Positions 49,621-58,962 of a stretch of 63,636 nucleotides of DNA are shown here, in pieces; the first letter of the stretch is position 1; every line of letters begins with the position of its first letter. The notes beneath the pieces are model-generated. The model saw only the letters and a program-made list of their open reading frames with translations. It was not told where the DNA came from and ran no database searches. The stretch covers positions 1 through 63,636 of the forward strand of contig CADWAF010005441.1 in NCBI GenBank assembly GCA_902984215.1, read 5' to 3'. The DNA is from Willaertia magna (Eukaryota > Heterolobosea > Eutetramitea > Acrasida > Naegleriidae). Made by a program: the position numbers and the translations under genes.

Positions 49621-51131
49621 TTATTTCGCTTTTCTTTTTCCAACAAATTTGTTAATTTTCATTTGTTTTTGAAAGGCAATGGATGATTTAAATCTGTGGT
49701 GTGTATCTAGCATTACAATTGATATCTCCTTCGCTGCGTTGTCAAACAATGCCTCAGCTAAAATCTCATTCATTCCTGTGTTGAAATAATCCAGTTGTGC
49801 TTTCACTTCTTCTATAAATGAATGTGAAATGTTTACTGCACTACCTCCATTTACATCCAGAAAGTCGGTGTAAATGTCAAATGCCATTTCGTATTTCTTC
49901 TTCTCTGTTTCTTTCAACTGCTTTTCTAACTTATCATTCTTTTTTGCTAGCTTGACAGATTTTGTGTTTTGATTATTTTCATCAGTAGTTGTACCAGTTG
50001 TGGTGTTTGTTTCTGCATTAGAGCTTGTGTCATTTGTTCCACTATCAGATCCATACAATTTCTCTTGAATTCCATAAGACTGTTCACACAACCTTTTATA
50101 CAGTGTAACCTTTTCCAAGAAGGTGAAATTTTCTAAGGAATGTTCACTTTCACATTGTTTTTTAAATATCTCTCTCAATTTATCGTCGTTCATCGTGTCC
50201 ATTAGCATTATTGCATTTGCCTGTTTTAATTTCTTCAAATGAAAGTGATCTCTATTAATTGCAAGCACAAATATTCCAATCATTAAGGGCATCAAAATCA
50301 CAAGAGCAATAGAAATGATAATTAATCCTACAAATGAAATGGCCATCATATTCTCTCGGTGAGAATGTTCACTTTCTAAAATCAGGTTCAATACTTTATC
50401 CATGTTTGTGGTAAAGTTATTGTAAGCAGAAATATACTCTTCAGTAAATAAAACAGTCATTGCCTCTTTTTGTTTACCTTCTTCTACTAATGTAAGTGCT
50501 TTTCTTTCATACACAGAAACCGAAGTACCATTGGAATTGCCACCTGTCGCCCAGTTTGTTGTAAACCCTTCTGGTATCTTTCCATCATTCTTTGTAAAGC
50601 ATTTAAATATGTTGTAAATGTAGCGTTATAAAAACTAATATAGTACAGTGCTGTGTAATTATCAGGAGCATAAATAGCTATTAATGTTGTGTGCGTTAAA
50701 GTGTCCCTCAGATTCTTAATGTCGCCTCTGTCAACTACTATTTGTAAATCTTGTTGTTGCTGAATAACGTATGAATCAACAATAATTCCAGCTAATAAAA
50801 CGAAAGCAATTATTGTCAAAGCCATACCTATCAAAGAGCATATTTTGACTGGTGTCAGTTCAACCGTGCCGCAGCACGTTGGAACCTTTAAGAGAATAGC
50901 AATGGGTGATTTAGATAGTTGACTGCTCTTACTTGTCTTACTGGTGGCACTTTTGTTGTCTTCTTTTGAAAAACTCTTTTCTTTTACATTATTCTTCTTT
51001 TCAATTGTAGCTATATCTGAGGTTTCTTGAAACTGTTGTTGTTTACTGACAACTTCTGTAACAATAGGGATATCAATTTCAACCACGCCTGTGCTGAGAT
51101 TGTTTGAATCCTGTTGATTTAAAGCGTTCAT
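49621..51131 (-). pseudogene. Two-TM receptor-like protein with cytoplasmic RGS domain, apparently frameshifted
   Basis: Two overlapping frames cover the locus. The first (ATG 51131 to a stop at about 50487) encodes a Ser/Lys-rich N-terminus, TM1 (L-I-G-M-A-L-T-I-I-A-F-V-L-L-A-G), and part of an extracellular helical segment. The second (continuing to 49621) encodes the rest of that segment, TM2 (S-F-V-G-L-I-I-I-S-I-A-L-V-I-L-M), an RGS domain (C-E-S-E-H-S-L-E-N-F-T-F-L, later F-D-I-Y-T-D-F-L) with an Asn/Thr-rich insert, and a basic end. The second frame stays open upstream through plausible protein sequence to about 50625. No good intron fits, so a one-base frameshift (real, or an assembly error) is the simplest reading. 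Intact relatives would be sensory receptors that regulate a G-alpha. Confidence 0.6.
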
Positions 51132-51594
51132 TACTTGGCACTAATTTTTCTGAAATAACCGCTCAGTAATTTTTCTTTTTTTTAATGCTTCTTCGACGTC
51201 GTAGAGGGATTGGTTAAGTCTCTTTTTAATTGTAAACTTGTTGACACCGTTTCTTATTTAGCGGTAAATGGGACAATTCCTGTTTGATTGTAGTAGATAA
51301 CAGGGATTTTACTATTAAAAGAATCTAAATTTGTTATTTAAAAGTATTAATTCGCATTTTTCTGGTACTTATTTGCAAAATAATGTTATTTAAAATATTT
51401 AACGTATTTGGTCTTTGTATATAAAAATTAACTGTCACAAAAAAATTTACAATAAAGAAGATATTTACGTTTACAAAAAATTACAGTAAATTTAATAAAA
51501 ATAAGTTCATAAATATTAAAATTTTTAAATTATGATCGTTTTAAATTGCTGAAGTTTGTTATTCATATTATTTACAAAATTAAATAATTCCCAA
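51132..51594. other. Intergenic spacer
   Basis: 463 bases. Promoter of the receptor-RGS gene and 3' flank of the RCC1 gene at 51595, which on the minus strand has TTTTGTAAATAAT just after its stop. The remainder is AT-rich and holds no gene. No continuation of the truncated BTB stub is readable here. Confidence 0.5.
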
Positions 51595-52779
51595 TTAACA
51601 AATAATTGATAAATCAGTCAATTTAGCATTGTGTAACGTTTGTAAACATTTTGATTTCATTGAATAACTTTCATTATTACTCAATTCATCATTAATTTTA
51701 TAATCACTAGTAACAACAAAAACAACATCTTTCATTACAATAGGATAAACATATATCTTACTTGTTTTAAAATATTGTAGTTCTGTAAATGAATCAATAT
51801 AATAATTATTATCTTTTCCTTTACAAAATCCAGCACTAATCCCTAATCTTTCATTACTGTTATCACCACTTACTAGTAGCTTGCCATCTAATGTTCCAAT
51901 TATATTTAAAGAATCTCTAGAGTTATAAATTTCATTTATAATATCCTTCTTATAACTTATTATAATTTTTGTAAAGTTAGCTTTACAAGCACAAGCTTTT
52001 AATCCAAGTTCTCCATTTTCATTAAAACCTGCACCATATAGTTCATGATGTTCGTTTAAAAGAAGAGTACTTGAAATATTACAAGCAATTTTAATAACTT
52101 TGAAGGGAAGATTAATCTTTGTAAAATGATGTCTATTAACATTATCTCCAGTTCCAAGTTGACCATATATATTGTTGCCTGCGCCATAAACATTTCCTAT
52201 TTCATCTAATAAAATTGAGAAATTATCACCACATTGTAAATCTTTAATTTTCCTTTTTGATTGACCTACATTTGTTAATTTTGAAACACTATTATTAAAT
52301 CCTAAAGCTAATTGACCATTCTCATTATTTCCAGCTCCATAAATTGTATCATTAGTAACAACAAAGAAATGTGAACCTCCACATCTAATAAATTTAACAC
52401 TTTCATTAAAAGTTATATTAGTTCTTTCAAACTCATAAGGTGTTCTTGCTGAAATAAAAAATTCATTTCTATCATTTAATAACATTGTAAATTTCCCACC
52501 ACACTCTATTAATTTAATATTACTAAAGTTATTTGTTAATTTTATAAATCCATAGTCATTCAATGTATTAAGTACATAAATGTGATTGTCAGTTGTTACA
52601 ATGTACATGTAAATATTATTGAATTTAATAAATTTTATCATTTCTTGAAAGTCAATTGTCTTTAAGAAATCATTAAAATCATATTTTGGTTTAAACCTTA
52701 ATAATTTTTTAATAAAACTTTCATGTTCATCTACTCTTCTTTTCTTTAAATTAAAACCTGTTATTTGTTGGAACTCCAT
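51595..52779 (-). CDS. RCC1-repeat protein ending in a BTB-like stub
   Basis: 394 residues from ATG 52779. RCC1 repeats are clear (C-G-G-K-F-T-M-L-L-N-D-R-N-E, G-A-G-N-N-E-N-G-Q-L-A-L-G, G-A-G-N-N-I-Y-G-Q-L-G-T-G-D, G-A-G-F-N-E-N-G-E-L-G-L-K), about seven blades. The extreme C-terminus reads L-Q-T-L-H-N-A-K-L-T-D-L-S-I-I-C, like the beginning of a BTB domain, then a stop. RCC1-BTB proteins normally carry a full BTB domain that binds Cullin-3. The same early end is found in the RCC1 gene at 46302, so the two are likely paralogs that share the truncation. Confidence 0.8.
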   Translation of the reverse strand: MEFQQITGFNLKKRRVDEHESFIKKLLRFKPKYDFNDFLKTIDFQEMIKFIKFNNIYMYIVTTDNHIYVLNTLNDYGFIKLTNNFSNIKLIECGGKFTMLLNDRNEFFISARTPYEFERTNITFNESVKFIRCGGSHFFVVTNDTIYGAGNNENGQLALGFNNSVSKLTNVGQSKRKIKDLQCGDNFSILLDEIGNVYGAGNNIYGQLGTGDNVNRHHFTKINLPFKVIKIACNISSTLLLNEHHELYGAGFNENGELGLKACACKANFTKIIISYKKDIINEIYNSRDSLNIIGTLDGKLLVSGDNSNERLGISAGFCKGKDNNYYIDSFTELQYFKTSKIYVYPIVMKDVVFVVTSDYKINDELSNNESYSMKSKCLQTLHNAKLTDLSIIC

Positions 52780-53048
52780 CACGTACGTTTTTTTTGATAT
52801 AAAATGTTATTGACTGCAGAGCAGAAGAGGCAATTAATAAAACTTGTGTTCGTGAAAGATTTACGTTCTTTCATTTAACATCACGAAAAAACTACCATTG
52901 TTAAACCATCAAACATCTATTTTCAATGGCAATCTAACAAGCAAGGCAATAAAATTATTATTATTGTAGGCAACGATGTTCAAGTCCGTCTTAATGCTGA
53001 GTGAAATGTTTTGTTTGTCTAATTTTTTCTATTGAACGTTTCTAAAAA

Positions 53049-54368
53049 ATGAAAAAGTTGACAAGCCAGTTTTCACATTTTCACAAATCCAATTCATTAT
53101 TGTTAAAGTCAACAAGTAAATGCATTTTGCGAAACTATTCCGAGCATAAAACAATTTCTTACGCAATTATTAACACAAATAATTTATTAGAGAATGTTGA
53201 AAATATAATAAAATTTACTAAAAAACATAACAATGACACACAAGTCATGCCGGTTGTAAAAGCAAATGCTTATGGCCATGGAGTAACAGAAGTCACAAAA
53301 TTATTACAAAATAATTTAAATGTGAAAAGAGTGGCAGTAAATCGTGTAGAAGAAGGTATTCAATTACGTAAAGAAAATCCAACAATTGAAATTTTTATTT
53401 TAGGATTTTCTTTACCAAATGAAATTGAAGCATGTATTGAACATTCTTTAATTCCATCATTTGGAAGTAATGATGAACATTTATTTAAAATTATACCACA
53501 AATTTTAAATCATTGTAAATTGTTAAATAAGAAATTAAAAATTCATTTAAAAATTGATACTGGAATGGGAAGATATGGTATTGTACCAAATCAATTAGAA
53601 AATATTTTAAATTATTTATATAAAAAAGATAAACAACATTTTATTGAAATTGAAGGAATTTTTACACACTTTTCAAGTGCAGATGATGATTATGAATATA
53701 CTAAATTACAATTTAATAAATTTTTAGAAACAAAAGAAATAATTAATCAATTTGCAAATAAATATCAAGAGAAATTAATTTATCATTGTTGTAATAGTGC
53801 AGCTACTTTATTTTATCCAGGTAAGTTACTTTTTGTAAAAGATTACAATAATAACCTTTGTCACAATAAAGAAATGCATATGGATTTAGTACGTACAGGT
53901 ATTTGTATGTATGGATTATCTCCAACAAATGTAACAAACGATGAAAGATTACCATTCCCTTTAAAACCTGTACTTTCTATTTATACTCACATTGGTAGAA
54001 TTGTACATCTTCCTAAGAATTCACCAATCAGTTATGGAAATACGTATGTGACAAAAGAAGATGATGAATTAATTGCATTAATACCAATAGGATATGGAGA
54101 TGGATTTCATAGAAGATATTCTAAACATGGATATGTTTTAATTCATGGAGAGAAATGCAAAATTGTTGGAAGAGTTTGTATGGATCAATTTGTAGTTTCT
54201 ATACCAACAAATTTAAAGAACAAAGCTAAGGTTGGAGATGAAGTTATTATTTTAGGAGATGGTGGAAAGAATAGTATTAGTTCAGAAGAGATTTCACAAT
54301 GGGGTGAAACAATTAATTATGAAGTGACTACATGTTTATTACCTAGGTTAAAAAGAATTTATATTTAA
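53049..54368 (+). CDS. alr: Alanine racemase (two exons)
   Basis: Exons 53049-53820 and 53872-54368; 422 residues. The 51-base segment 53821-53871 begins GTAAGT, ends AAAG, is in frame and has no stop, but removing it joins F-Y-P to E-M-H-M-D-L-V-R-T-G, which restores the normal family wording and length. Alanine racemase interconverts L- and D-alanine with PLP. The PLP lysine is in V-V-K-A-N-A-Y-G-H-G (Lys 71); T-G-M-G-R-Y-G, I-S-Y-G-N-T-Y and C-M-D-Q-F are conserved. The second catalytic Tyr is in S-Y-G-N-T-Y. The ~35-residue N-terminal extension is basic and acid-poor, so it may be mitochondrial. The bacterial-type fold suggests horizontal origin. Confidence 0.93.
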   Translation: MKKLTSQFSHFHKSNSLLLKSTSKCILRNYSEHKTISYAIINTNNLLENVENIIKFTKKHNNDTQVMPVVKANAYGHGVTEVTKLLQNNLNVKRVAVNRVEEGIQLRKENPTIEIFILGFSLPNEIEACIEHSLIPSFGSNDEHLFKIIPQILNHCKLLNKKLKIHLKIDTGMGRYGIVPNQLENILNYLYKKDKQHFIEIEGIFTHFSSADDDYEYTKLQFNKFLETKEIINQFANKYQEKLIYHCCNSAATLFYPGKLLFVKDYNNNLCHNKEMHMDLVRTGICMYGLSPTNVTNDERLPFPLKPVLSIYTHIGRIVHLPKNSPISYGNTYVTKEDDELIALIPIGYGDGFHRRYSKHGYVLIHGEKCKIVGRVCMDQFVVSIPTNLKNKAKVGDEVIILGDGGKNSISSEEISQWGETINYEVTTCLLPRLKRIYI

Positions 54369-54435
54369 ATTTATCCTTATTATTTTAAAACGTTAAGATT
54401 TAAATTGTCAATCATTGTATTTTTATGCAAAAATT

Positions 54436-54756
54436 TTATTTTTCATTTTCCTTGTTATTTTGTAAATTTAATAATTGTTCTTTTTGTCTTTCTACTTCCT
54501 CTTTACTTAAAGTTAATATTGAATTACGTTTTTGTTTTGCCCATTGTTGAATCTATTTTATCGGAAATATTGTCAATCAACCACACAAGTTTAATCAACT
54601 TACATCATAAAATATTGTTCCTTCTTTCCATTGAGTACGAAACATAAAGAAATAAGTTATTCCTAACAACCCTCCTATTTGAATTGTGTAATAAGAAGCA
54701 GGATGAAGTAAAGTTCTAGAAAAAATATTTTTTCCTCTCACAGGTTGTACTTTCAT
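54436..54756 (-). CDS. Small single-TM protein, probably mitochondrial (two exons)
   Basis: Exons 54604-54756 and 54436-54552, phase 0, with a 51-base GTAAGT..TAG intron; 89 residues. Start ATG 54756. The N-terminus is basic (M-K-V-Q-P-V-R-G-K-N), followed by a hydrophobic helix (Y-Y-T-I-Q-I-G-G-L-L-G-I-T-Y-F-F-M-F) and, after the splice, a charged helix (W-A-K-Q-K-R.., L-S-K-E-E-V-E-R-Q-K-E-Q). The layout is like small inner-membrane subunits of mitochondrial complexes, but the family is not recognised. The two short exons are easily missed. Confidence 0.6.
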
Positions 54757-54835
54757 TTTTTGTGTTGTAAAATTTTTTATTATTTGAAAAGAATAAAATC
54801 GGAACTAGGTCAACTAGGTACCAACAAATATTAAT

Positions 54836-55796
54836 TTACTCTTCTTCTTCTTCACCTCTATCTAAAGAAATTAATTTCAATTTAATATGTTGGGTTAATA
54901 AATCAATAGCAACAATATTAGCACCACCTCTTGGAATGATAATATCTGCATACTTCTTAGTTGGCATAATATAATCATCAAATGAAGGTTTAACAAATCT
55001 TTCATATTGAAGTAAAACACTTTCCAAATCTCTTCCTCTTTCCTTTGTATCTCTTCTAACTATTTAATTATTTAATTATTTTAATTAAATGTTAAATACT
55101 TACTTCTTCTTGCTAATCTAACATCTGCATCAGTATCTACAAATATTTTCATATCCATTAAATCTCTAACAGATTTATTAAAGAAAATTAAAATACCTTC
55201 AATAATAATAACATCTGCACCATCTACACGTTCAGTTTCATTTGTTCTTGAATGAGTTTTAAAATCATATACAGGAATATCTACTCCATTACCATTCTTT
55301 AATTCTTTTATTGCTTCTTCAAAAATTGCATAATCAAATGCATCTAATTTCATTAATTAATAATTATAACAAAATATTATTACTTACCAGGATGGTCAAA
55401 ATCATAATCGCTATTCTTTGCTAATTGTTTTTCTTCTGGAGTTAAATTTCTATAAAAACTATCTTGTGATATAACTACAACTCTCTTATTTGATAAACTT
55501 TTTACAATTTCTCTACAAACTGTAGTTTTTCCACTTGCACTTCCACCACATACACCAATAACAAATGGACCATTTTCAGTTTCATCTTCTTTTTTAAATT
55601 GATTAAAATTAACTTTTAAATTAGCTAATCTTTGAACAATATTATCTGTATTTGGAGAAGTTGTTTCATTAATTTTATTTGTATTATTATTGGTATTATT
55701 AGTATTGACTGTAGGATTAGATAAAAGGGTATGTGTTCTATGCGGGAATTTATGTTGGTGAAGATATTCAGAATTATAACCTGGAAGAGAACTCAT
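54836..55796 (-). CDS. Uridine kinase (three exons)
   Basis: Exons 55388-55796, 55104-55343 and 54836-55059, with GTAAGT introns of 44 and 44 bases; 290 residues. The P-loop is G-G-S-A-S-G-K-T-T (84-92). F-D-H-P is completed by the splice to D-A-F-D-Y, and I-I-I-E-G-I-L-I-F and [13 protein letters not shown] are the further uridine kinase signatures, the last again formed by a splice. It phosphorylates uridine or cytidine in pyrimidine salvage. The ~75-residue N-terminal extension is Asn/Thr-rich, and the end is acidic (E-E-E-E-E). Read without introns the gene would look like three fragments. Confidence 0.95.
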
Positions 55797-56110
55797 TTCA
55801 AAATAAAATTTTAATATTTGCTTTTGTTGTTTTTTTTTTCAAAAGGAAGAAAAATTTTATTTTTTAGGCCATTTGCTGATAGGAAAGTAATTAATTTTGT
55901 TGATTTAACAGGAAGGTTTGGACAACAGTAGTGTTGACTATATTGTAATAACTGCAACAAGGTACAATCATCATTGGTTTTGATGCTTCTGTGGAAGAGC
56001 ACTTTGTTTAATTATTTATCGGATTGTTACATGTAACATAGTGTTGAGTCATTTGACGATTTACAATATGGCGGGTTCAATTATTTAAATAAAAAAATAA
56101 ATTAAAAAAA
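55797..56110. other. Divergent promoter between uridine kinase and SNRNP40
   Basis: 314 bases between two divergent starts. It holds a short non-ATG frame on the minus strand that was rejected, and a GGCGGGTT word at about 56067 of uncertain meaning. No gene seen. Confidence 0.5.
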
Positions 56111-57232
56111 ATGAAACGAAAATATAATTTAGGGGATGAGACTGCAATAACGCTCCGAAAAGATAATCAACAAGAAGACAATACACAAATTACCTTAAAA
56201 AAACAAAAACCAACATCACTTGTACAAGCTAATGATTTACCACCTAGAACTTCTTCTTTACCTTCTCCAATTGTAAAATTAGAAGGACATCAATCAGAAA
56301 TTTATATCTGCAAATTCTCATCTAGTGGTAATCTATTAGCTTCTGGAGGATTTGATAAATATATTTACCTTTGGGAGATACCAAATAATGGAGTTGATTT
56401 ACCAATAAATTCAGCAATATTAAAAGGACATTCTAATGCTGTATTAGATATAGATCATTTCCCACTTTCTGAAAATAAATTAATTTCATGTTCAGCAGAT
56501 CAAACTGTAATATTATGGGATTTACAAAAGATGAAGAAAATTAGAACATTTAAAGAACATTCTGAAATTGTAAATTCATGTCATGCTAATTTAAAAAATA
56601 GTAATTTATTTATATCTGGTGGAGATGATTCAAATATTTATTTTTATGACCAAAGAGAGAAAAATGTAATTAAAAAATTAAAAATGAAATATCCAATATT
56701 TAGTTTACAATTTTTAGATGAAGATTTTTTATTTGTTAGTGGAATAGATCATTCTATACCATGTTATGATTTAAAAATGGATAAAATAATTTATCAATTA
56801 AATAATGGACATGTAGATAGTATAACTGATATAAAATTATCAAATGATTCTAATTTTTTATTATCAACAAGTTGGGATAATACTTGTAGAATATGGGATG
56901 TTAGACCTGTAACTTTTTCAAATAATAGATGTGTTAAAGCCTTAATACAACCTAATAGTTCACAAACTACTATTTTAGAGAAAAAAACATTATTAAAAAG
57001 TAGTTGGTATAAAAGAAATGATACGTTTGGAAATGCTAATCAATTCATAGCAAATGGATATGAAAATGATGTAATGATTTGGAATACAACGAATAGAGAA
57101 TTAATCTATCAATTACCTGGACATTTAGGTATTGTGAATTGTGTTGATTTTCATCCAAAAGAACCTATCATTGCTTCATGTTCTGCTGATAAATCTATTT
57201 ATTTAGGGGAAGTTGATTTAAAATCTTATTAA
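56111..57232 (+). CDS. SNRNP40: U5 snRNP 40-kDa WD40 protein
   Basis: 373 residues from ATG 56111. Seven WD-type repeats follow a short basic N-terminus. Several words match the U5 40K subunit: S-G-G-F-D-K-Y-I-Y-L-W, L-K-G-H-S-N-A-V-L, W-D-V-R-P at the fifth-sixth repeat and L-P-G-H-L-G-I-V-N..F-H-P-K-E-P-I-I at the last. It binds PRP8 in the U5 snRNP and spliceosome. The last 38 bases of the coding sequence overlap, on the opposite strand, the end of the isopentenyltransferase gene. Confidence 0.93.
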   Translation: MKRKYNLGDETAITLRKDNQQEDNTQITLKKQKPTSLVQANDLPPRTSSLPSPIVKLEGHQSEIYICKFSSSGNLLASGGFDKYIYLWEIPNNGVDLPINSAILKGHSNAVLDIDHFPLSENKLISCSADQTVILWDLQKMKKIRTFKEHSEIVNSCHANLKNSNLFISGGDDSNIYFYDQREKNVIKKLKMKYPIFSLQFLDEDFLFVSGIDHSIPCYDLKMDKIIYQLNNGHVDSITDIKLSNDSNFLLSTSWDNTCRIWDVRPVTFSNNRCVKALIQPNSSQTTILEKKTLLKSSWYKRNDTFGNANQFIANGYENDVMIWNTTNRELIYQLPGHLGIVNCVDFHPKEPIIASCSADKSIYLGEVDLKSY

Positions 57233-58505
57233 CTTCTCTTTCAACACTTAAAAAATCATTATAAAAATATACTTTATCTAACTCTTGTGCTTTGCTATTC
57301 ACTATTTTTTTAATTTCAGATTTACGCTGTATCTCTTTATCTACCAATGCTTCAACAATTGCTTGATTTTTATTCTTTATTTCCAGTTGTGATTCACTTT
57401 GTAATTTTTGTAAATATTCCTCACAAGTGGGGTTTACAACATTCTCTATTAAATGGTCAACTATGGGTACCTCAATTCCATTTTTGTATTTGTTTAAATA
57501 TTCTTCAATATCTATCCAATATGCCTGACTTTTTTTAAACCAAGTATTTTGATGTTTGGCATAATTTCTTGTGGCAGTTTTAAAATCCGATAAATATCTA
57601 TGAAATAATTTATACACAAAATCTTTTTTACTCCTAACATGGGTGTTAGCTTTGACAGTACCAATATCAAATTCTTTTGAAAGTTTGTTTATGAATTCTG
57701 CTGTCTGAAAATAACCAATGGCTTTGTAAGGAGAAGTATGTTCTGCCAAAATACCTTTCCTTAATAAATAAATTACTTCGTCAACAAAACCATTTTGAAG
57801 TATTTCTTCACATCTCTTTTCAAGTCTTGTATATAATTTATATCTATCTAAATATAATATTACACTTCTTATATCTAAATTACTAGTTACTTGTTCATTA
57901 TTACTCCTATTATTATTTAAAAACTCTTTCATCTTCTTACCAGTAGTTTTAACCAATTGATAAGCTTTGTTTAAACGATAAATATCATTGCGATGGATTA
58001 TCTTAGCGTAGTCTGGATCTAATTGTTTTAATTCTTCATAAATTTTATCCCAATAAGCTGAATCTTTCACAAGTTCTTTTTCTTTCTCTTTCCTTACATC
58101 TATACTTTTAGGTGTTGCAACGGATGCAAAAGTGCCTTGGATATAGGTCTGCGCATAGAAAGGTGAACCACCAACACAAATAGGTGTAATATTGCGCTTA
58201 ATAATATCGGAAGTGATTTGGTGAGCCTCTTCATAAAAATCATGAACTGAATAAACTTTATCTTTATGTTTTGCATAATATTCTAATGAAAGATGTCCGA
58301 GCATATGATGTGGAATTCCTTCCATCTCTTTTTCAGTTACTTTATTACTTCCAATATTACATTCTTTAAACATTTGAACAGAATCTATATTAATTATTTC
58401 ACCATTTATTCTTTTTGCTAATTCAATACCTACTTTTGATTTACCAGTTCCTGTTGCCCCAGTTATTAGGACAACAAGCTTCTTTCCTTCTGTTATCTTC
58501 TTCAT
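57195..58505 (-). CDS. tRNA isopentenyltransferase (MiaA/TRIT1 family)
   Basis: 436 residues from ATG 58505. The ATP/DMAPP-binding loop is G-A-T-G-T-G-K-S (16-23), then I-I-N-I-D-S-V-Q-M-F (DSXQ motif), H-H-M-L-G-H and I-C-V-G-G-S-P-F-Y. The substrate-RNA region includes R-L-N-K-A-Y-Q-L-V, and A-I-G-Y-F-Q near the catalytic core. It adds a dimethylallyl group to A37 of tRNAs reading codons that start with U. The first residues and the W-F-K-K end suggest no obvious targeting peptide. It converges with SNRNP40, and the two coding ends overlap by 38 bases. Confidence 0.93.
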   Translation of the reverse strand: MKKITEGKKLVVLITGATGTGKSKVGIELAKRINGEIINIDSVQMFKECNIGSNKVTEKEMEGIPHHMLGHLSLEYYAKHKDKVYSVHDFYEEAHQITSDIIKRNITPICVGGSPFYAQTYIQGTFASVATPKSIDVRKEKEKELVKDSAYWDKIYEELKQLDPDYAKIIHRNDIYRLNKAYQLVKTTGKKMKEFLNNNRSNNEQVTSNLDIRSVILYLDRYKLYTRLEKRCEEILQNGFVDEVIYLLRKGILAEHTSPYKAIGYFQTAEFINKLSKEFDIGTVKANTHVRSKKDFVYKLFHRYLSDFKTATRNYAKHQNTWFKKSQAYWIDIEEYLNKYKNGIEVPIVDHLIENVVNPTCEEYLQKLQSESQLEIKNKNQAIVEALVDKEIQRKSEIKKIVNSKAQELDKVYFYNDFLSVEREVNKILNQLPLNK

Positions 58506-58619
58506 TATTTTTTGACAGCATTTTTGGCCGTTGTAAAAACTTGGTAGAGGTTGGCTTTATTAAAAAATGTAATTTTTTGTTGAAAAATAAAATACGTTTA
58601 AACCTTTCCTGCCACAAAA

Positions 58620-58895
58620 ATGACTAAAGGTACTCAAAGTTTCGGTAAAAGACACACAAAGTCCCACGGATTATGTCCAAGATGTGGTAAAAGATCATAT
58701 CATCTCCAAAAGAAAACATGTGCATCTTGTGCTTTCCCTTCACCAAAGATGAGAAAATACAATTGGGCATACAAAGCAATGAGAAGAAGAACAACTGGTA
58801 CTGGTAGATGCAGATATTTAAAGCTTGTTAAAAGAAAGGAAGCAAACGGTTTCATGACTGGTACTCCAAAACCAAGAATCGCAAAGAGAGATTAA
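58620..58895 (+). CDS. RPL37: Ribosomal protein eL37
   Basis: 91 residues, matching the usual eL37 length. Starts M-T-K-G-T-Q-S-F-G and carries the zinc-binding C-P-R-C-G and C-A-S-C pairs, then K-M-R-K-Y-N-W and a basic end. A component of the large cytosolic ribosomal subunit. Only 114 bases separate its ATG from the divergent isopentenyltransferase ATG, so the two share a short bidirectional promoter region. Higher GC codon use than most neighbours, as expected for a ribosomal gene. Confidence 0.98.
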   Translation: MTKGTQSFGKRHTKSHGLCPRCGKRSYHLQKKTCASCAFPSPKMRKYNWAYKAMRRRTTGTGRCRYLKLVKRKEANGFMTGTPKPRIAKRD

Positions 58896-58962
58896 TTTTT
58901 TAAATAAAACCATGTATCTTTTTAAAAATAAACCTAAAATATATAAAAACGCCACTATTTAT

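Noticed and set aside
55811..56002. 63-codon minus-strand frame upstream of uridine kinase
   Set aside because: Begins with GTG, has no domain, and lies in a divergent promoter.
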